Assembly (NCBI GenBank): GCA_020850615.1
Contig: JADZEI010000018.1
Span: 142,801 to 206,800, forward strand
Reading direction: 5' to 3'
Origin: Dehalococcoidia bacterium
GTDB taxonomy: Bacteria > Chloroflexota > Dehalococcoidia > Tepidiformales > Tepidiformaceae
DNA length: 64,000 nt
Each line of letters starts with the position of its first letter. Positions within the stretch are counted from its first letter, which is position 1. Under the pieces are notes generated by a model. The model worked only from the letters and a program-made list of their open reading frames with translations. It was not told the DNA's origin and made no database searches. The translations under genes were made by a program, and so were the position numbers. Of the stretch, positions 60,259-64,000 are shown piece by piece.

Positions 60259-61866
60259 TCAAGTTTTGGCCTTGCCGGGCTTCGCCTTCCCCGGACTGCC
60301 GCTGGCACCGGGCGGCGCGTCATCGTCCTTCGTGCGCCCCGGCGCGCTCCCGCTGGCACCCGGCGCATCAGGGCCATCTCCGACGAGGCCCGGGGCACTG
60401 CCGCTGGCACCCGGCGCATCATCGTCATCCCCGGCGCGCCCCGGCGCGCTCCCGCTCGAACCCGGTGCATCGCCGTCATCCCCAGCCAGCCCCGGCGCGC
60501 TCCCACTCGAACCCGGCGCCTCATCGCCATCCCCGGCGTGGGCCGGCGCACTCCCACTCGAACCCGGTGCATCGCCGTCATCCCCGGCCAGGCCCGGCGC
60601 ACTCCCGCTCGAACCGGGAGCATCGTCGCCGTCCCCAGCCAGCCCCGGCGCGCTCCCGCTCGAACCCGGCGCGTCCTCGTCATCCCCCGCCAGCCCCGGC
60701 GCGCTGCCGCTCGACCCCGGCGCATCATCGTCACCCCCAGCGTGGCCCGGAGCATTCGCGCTCGATCCCGGGTCGTCGCCGTCATCCCCGGCGTGGCCCG
60801 GAGCACTCTCACTCGAACCCGGCCCGTCGCCGTCATCCCCGGCGTGGCCCGGCGTGCTGCCGCTCGAACCCGGCGCATCGCCGTCATCCCCCGCGCCGCC
60901 CGGCGCACTCTCGCTCGAACCCGGCGTCTCGCCGTCGTCCTCAGCCTGACCGGGCGCGCTCCCGCTGGCACCCGGCGCATCGCCATCATCCCCGCCGACG
61001 CCCGGTGCGCTGCTGCTGGAACCCGGTGTGTCGCCGTCATCCCCGGCGTGGCCCGGAGCACCGTCGCTCGAACCGGGCGCATCGTCGCCGTCACCCCCGG
61101 CGTGGCCCGGAGCGCCCGCGCTCGATCCGGGCAAATTCTCAGTGGGCCGCACCACCGGCAGCACCGGCGGCTCGGCGCCCGCACCCGGGAACCGGATCTC
61201 GACGACGCCATCCGCCGGGGTGAGGACCGTCTCGCGCTCGCCGGATGTGACCCGCACTGTGCCGCTCTCTACCTGCACGCGCATCCCGGCTGAGATCCGC
61301 GTTACCTGTGCGATCGTCCCGGGCGGCAGGCTGGCCGAGAGCGACGCCACCCGCACGACGACGCCCGCCTCGCCCGTGGTCAACGTCACCTGGCCCTCAG
61401 CCAGCTCCACGACAACCGTCGCGGCTTCGAACCGGTACGACAGGCCGGCGCCGGCCTCCATGCCAACTACCGTGTCGCCGCCGATCGCAATCCAGGAAGC
61501 ACCGCGCGCGAACACCCGGGTTTCCGGGGGGACGGTGCGCACCACCTGCCCGCCGATCACGATGTCGCCGCTGGCCACGGCCGCCTCGGGCTGCGTGGAG
61601 CCCGGCCGGACGAGCTCGCCGAACTCCATCGCGGCGATGATCGCCGCGGCCACGCCCAGCCCGGCAGGGACGAGCACCCAGCGCTCGCGCAGCAGGGGCC
61701 CGAGCCCGCGCTGTGCCGGTGCGGGATCCTGGGCGCCAAGGTCAGCCATGATCCGGAGCCGCAACGCCTCCCGCCGTTCGGGCGCGAGCGGATGTGGCCG
61801 CGCCGCGGCGAGCGCTGCTTCCGCCGCGCGGAACTCCCACTGTCCGTCGGGCCTACGGCGCAGCAT
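60259..61866 (-). CDS. FecR-domain membrane protein (predicted anti-sigma) with 17-residue repeats
   Basis: A 535-residue protein whose start overlaps the end of the ECF sigma gene by 14 bases. Residues 1-60 are cytoplasmic (no zinc motif; ERREALRLRIMADLG helix), one span follows (about 62-82), then a FecR domain (about 95-225: GDIVIGGQVVRTVPPETRVF, VVELAEGQVTLTTGEAG, RVTSGERETVLTPADG). Residues 245-520 are about sixteen copies of a 17-residue repeat of the form APGSSGSAPGLAGDDGD, and the C-terminus is basic (GKAKPGKAKT). The position with a sigma factor implies a transmembrane anti-sigma; the repeat is an acidic, disordered stalk outside the membrane. Confidence 0.88.
   Translation of the reverse strand: MLRRRPDGQWEFRAAEAALAAARPHPLAPERREALRLRIMADLGAQDPAPAQRGLGPLLRERWVLVPAGLGVAAAIIAAMEFGELVRPGSTQPEAAVASGDIVIGGQVVRTVPPETRVFARGASWIAIGGDTVVGMEAGAGLSYRFEAATVVVELAEGQVTLTTGEAGVVVRVASLSASLPPGTIAQVTRISAGMRVQVESGTVRVTSGERETVLTPADGVVEIRFPGAGAEPPVLPVVRPTENLPGSSAGAPGHAGGDGDDAPGSSDGAPGHAGDDGDTPGSSSSAPGVGGDDGDAPGASGSAPGQAEDDGETPGSSESAPGGAGDDGDAPGSSGSTPGHAGDDGDGPGSSESAPGHAGDDGDDPGSSANAPGHAGGDDDAPGSSGSAPGLAGDDEDAPGSSGSAPGLAGDGDDAPGSSGSAPGLAGDDGDAPGSSGSAPAHAGDGDEAPGSSGSAPGLAGDDGDAPGSSGSAPGRAGDDDDAPGASGSAPGLVGDGPDAPGASGSAPGRTKDDDAPPGASGSPGKAKPGKAKT
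60307..61134 (-). repeat. 51-nt coding tandem repeat (about 16 copies)
   Basis: Roughly 828 bases of tandem 51-nt units in the FecR-type gene, coding the 17-residue PGSSGSAPG-(x)AGDDGD repeat. Units differ by substitutions at the position after the second PG (H, L, V, Q, R, G) and in the number of Asp residues. Copy number can probably vary by slippage. Confidence 0.9.
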
Positions 61867-62446
61867 TGGCCATCACCTTTCGCATCCGCCGCAGCGCGCG
61901 CAGGAGGAGCTGCCGCACTGCCCCTTCGCGCTTGCCCAGCAGCACGGCGATCTCTTCGTGCGATTGTTCGTTGAAGTACCGCAACACCACAACCTGGCGC
62001 TGATCCTCGGTCAGCGTTGCCAGCGCGCGCGTCACGAGGTCGCGGACGGCGCCGTCGCCTTGCGCGGCATCGGGCGCCGCCAGGGCGAGATCGAGCTCCA
62101 CCATCGGCAGGAGCCGCCGCGAAGCCCGCCAGTGGTCGCGCAGCTCGTTCCGCGCGATCGCGAAGATCCATCGCCGGAAGTGGCCGGTCTCCGCCCGGTA
62201 GCGCCGCGCCGAACGCCACGCCTTCATGAACGTGTTGGCGATCAGGTCCTCGGCCACCTCGTCGTCCCGGCATTGCCCGCGGACGTAGGCGTAGAGGTCA
62301 TCCACGAGGATGAGGTAGATCTGCTCGAAGGCCCCGCGGTCGCCGCAGGCGGCACGCTCCGCGAGGTGGTCCAGGAGCGCGCTCTCCCGGCGCTCCTCGG
62401 CCTCCACCCCAACCGACGCCAGGGGAAGCGAATCTTGCATCTCCAC
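61853..62446 (-). CDS. ECF-type RNA polymerase sigma factor
   Basis: A 197-residue sigma-70 family factor of the extracytoplasmic function group. Region 2 is visible as FEQIYLILVDDLYAYVRGQC, VAEDLIANTFMKAWRSARRY and GHFRRWIFAIARNELRDHWR. Region 4 is LTEDQRQVVVLRYFNEQSHE and EIAVLLGKREGAVRQLLLRA. Regions 3 and 1.1 are absent, as expected. The start could be GTG 62446 or ATG 62440. The FecR-type anti-sigma gene overlaps its end, a classic sigma/anti-sigma pair. Confidence 0.94.
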   Translation of the reverse strand: MEMQDSLPLASVGVEAEERRESALLDHLAERAACGDRGAFEQIYLILVDDLYAYVRGQCRDDEVAEDLIANTFMKAWRSARRYRAETGHFRRWIFAIARNELRDHWRASRRLLPMVELDLALAAPDAAQGDGAVRDLVTRALATLTEDQRQVVVLRYFNEQSHEEIAVLLGKREGAVRQLLLRALRRMRKVMANAAP

Positions 62447-62588
62447 CGGTCCGAAACCGGGTTGCCCGCGGCAACCGGCTGGCTGGGAGCGACACTAGCA
62501 CAGCCAGTTGCCAAATGGGACTAATCCGGAGTGACCGGCACCAGTTCGCAACGCCCGCTCCACCGCGGCGCGACCGAACCGGCACCCC

Positions 62589-64000
62589 CTACCAGGTGTC
62601 GATGTTGGCGCGCTTCTTGCCGTGGCGGCGGGGGGCGGTGCGGACCGAATCGAGCCCTGAGAGCACCCAGCGGCGCGTGTCCGCCGGGTCGATCACGTCG
62701 TCCACGCCGAAGCTGACCGCCGACTGGATGGCCTTGCTCCGTTCGTAGGCGCGGGCGACGAGCTCCTCGTACCGCTTGAGCCGCGCGGCCGGGTCCTCGA
62801 TCGCGGCCAGCTCGTTGCGGAAGCCGAGCTTGACCTGCCCTTCGAGCCCCATCCCGCCAAACTCGCCCGTCGGCCAGGACACCGTGAAGAACGGCTCCTT
62901 GAAGCTGCCGCCGGCCATCGCCTGGGCGCCGAGCCCGTAGCCCTTGCGGATCACCACTGTCATGTGCGGGATCGTCAGGTTCGCGCCGGTCACGAAGAGA
63001 CGGCTGCAGTGCCGCACCAGCGCCGTCTTCTCGACTTCCGGCCCGACCATCATCCCGGGCGTGTCCATGAGCACCAGCAGCGGGATGTCGAACGCGTCGA
63101 GCAGCTGCATGAACCGCGCTGCCTTGTCCGACCCGTCGCTGTCGACGGCGCCGGCGAGGTGGGCGTTGTTGTTCGCGAGCACGCCGATCGGCCGCCCTTC
63201 GATCCGGATCAGCGACGTCACCATGCCGTGGCCGAAGCCGCGCCGCAACTCCAGCACCGAGCCCCTGTCCGCCAGCAGCTCGATGATCTTGCGGATGTCG
63301 TAGATCCGCAGCCGGTTCTCGGGCACGCAGTTGCGCAGGTGGCGCTGGTCCTCGGCGTCCCAGGTCGAAATGGCGCCCTGGAAGTAGGAGAGGTACTGCT
63401 TCGCCGCCTCCACCGCCTCGTGCTCGTCCTCGACCGCGACGTCGATCACGCCGTTCGCGACCTGGACATCGAACGGGCCGACCTCCTCCGGCGCGAACAC
63501 GCCCAGCCCGCCACCCTCGATCATCGCCGGGCCGCCCATGCCGATGTTCGAGCCCTTCGTCGCGATGATCACGTCGCAGCAGCCGAGCAGGGCAGCGTTC
63601 CCGGCGAAGCACCGGCCCGAGGTCACGCCCACCAGCGGCACGGCGCCGCTCAGCCGCGACATCGTCGCGAAGGTCGGCGTGTCGAGCGGCCGCCCGCCGC
63701 CGACGTCGGCCTGGTCGGCCACGGCGCGGCCGCCCTCGCGCTTGCCGCCGGTGCCGGCGCGCCCGCCGCCGCCCTCCGTGAAGAACACGACCGGCAGGTG
63801 CCACTTCTCCGCCAGCTCGAGCATCCGGTCGGTCTTCGGGTGGTTGAGCGCGCCCTGGGTGCCCGCGAGCACGGTGTAGTCGTACGCGAGCACGACCGCG
63901 CGGTTGGCGGGCGCGGCGAAGTGCTCGCCGTTCACGCTGCCCACGCCCGTGACCATGCCGTCGGTCGAAAACTTGCGGATCACCTCGTCGATCGGCAGGC
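62589..64000 (-). CDS. acyl-CoA carboxylase carboxyltransferase subunit, C-terminal part (runs off right edge)
   Basis: The biotin-dependent carboxyltransferase beta subunit that moves the carboxyl group to an acyl-CoA (propionyl-, acetyl- or methylcrotonyl-CoA type). About 470 residues are present and the N-terminus lies beyond 64000. Both crotonase-like halves are visible: FFTEGGGGRAGTG and GVTSGRCFAGNAALLGCCD in the first, LLVLMDTPGMMVGPEVEKTA and YGLGAQAMAGGSFKEPFFTV in the second. The C-terminus VLSGLDSVRTAPRRHGKKRA is typical of the family. Acyl chain specificity cannot be given. Confidence 0.94.
   Translation of the reverse strand, partial: LPIDEVIRKFSTDGMVTGVGSVNGEHFAAPANRAVVLAYDYTVLAGTQGALNHPKTDRMLELAEKWHLPVVFFTEGGGGRAGTGGKREGGRAVADQADVGGGRPLDTPTFATMSRLSGAVPLVGVTSGRCFAGNAALLGCCDVIIATKGSNIGMGGPAMIEGGGLGVFAPEEVGPFDVQVANGVIDVAVEDEHEAVEAAKQYLSYFQGAISTWDAEDQRHLRNCVPENRLRIYDIRKIIELLADRGSVLELRRGFGHGMVTSLIRIEGRPIGVLANNNAHLAGAVDSDGSDKAARFMQLLDAFDIPLLVLMDTPGMMVGPEVEKTALVRHCSRLFVTGANLTIPHMTVVIRKGYGLGAQAMAGGSFKEPFFTVSWPTGEFGGMGLEGQVKLGFRNELAAIEDPAARLKRYEELVARAYERSKAIQSAVSFGVDDVIDPADTRRWVLSGLDSVRTAPRRHGKKRANIDTW

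Overview
The window is very GC-rich and densely coded. It has no rRNA, tRNA, insertion sequence, phage or CRISPR array that I can see, and it reads as a piece of bacterial core chromosome. Gene families and style suggest Chloroflexota, perhaps a Dehalococcoidia/Tepidiforma-like aerobe; this is inference. The supports are PspA with a PspAA-type partner, IPT-repeat surface proteins, a sorting-signal-like tail, a two-subunit-style acyl-CoA carboxylase, sterol-type P450 and acyl-CoA dehydrogenase, and no sign of an outer-membrane biogenesis system. At least eleven genes have a TANNNT box 6-7 nt before their start codon, which predicts leaderless mRNAs; other genes carry clear Shine-Dalgarno sequences.

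Region by region. 1-3.9 kb is cell-envelope: truncated uppP, a lipoprotein L,D-transpeptidase, a small secreted protein with an LPxTG-like tail, and a six-IPT-domain exported protein. 4.3-6.5 kb holds glmS preceded by a very well conserved glmS self-cleaving ribozyme. 6.5-14.4 kb carries two tandem small ABM-fold proteins, a dGTPase, an SH3/CARDB membrane protein, DnaG primase, a compact transcription unit for a 30-residue peptide, TetR and a membrane HD-GYP protein. 14.5-18.9 kb is oxidoreductive: aldehyde:ferredoxin oxidoreductase, a divergent Zn alcohol dehydrogenase, and a ferredoxin-P450 pair. 19-26.5 kb has an FHA membrane protein, a second HD-GYP, a methyltransferase, a RAM-domain protein, LepA and small proteins.

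26.5-29.6 kb (minus strand) is the most distinctive locus. A consensus promoter and a yybP-ykoY (Mn2+) riboswitch precede an Asp/Arg-rich microprotein, TerC, PspA, a 67-residue protein, PspAA and a zinc-ribbon protein, all co-oriented and partly overlapping. This looks like manganese-responsive control of a metal exporter together with a membrane-stress module.

29.7-44.4 kb carries threonine aldolase, a lipoprotein, a degenerate OmpR-type regulator, a HAD phosphatase, TauE, a muconolactone-isomerase-like/flavin reductase pair, a Rieske protein, enoyl-CoA hydratase, ClpP, two MFS transporters, exonuclease III and an amidohydrolase. At 44.9-45.1 kb two inverted arrays of a 7-bp repeat separate coaD from priA. 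45-57.6 kb has PriA, a D-threonine-aldolase-like enzyme, acyl-CoA dehydrogenase, a membrane-tethered LuxR-type protein, FtsH, a GDPD, a PAP2 protein and an MFS transporter. 57.7-64 kb ends with metX-metY (translationally coupled), an ECF sigma/FecR pair whose FecR protein carries about sixteen 17-residue repeats, and a truncated carboxyltransferase.
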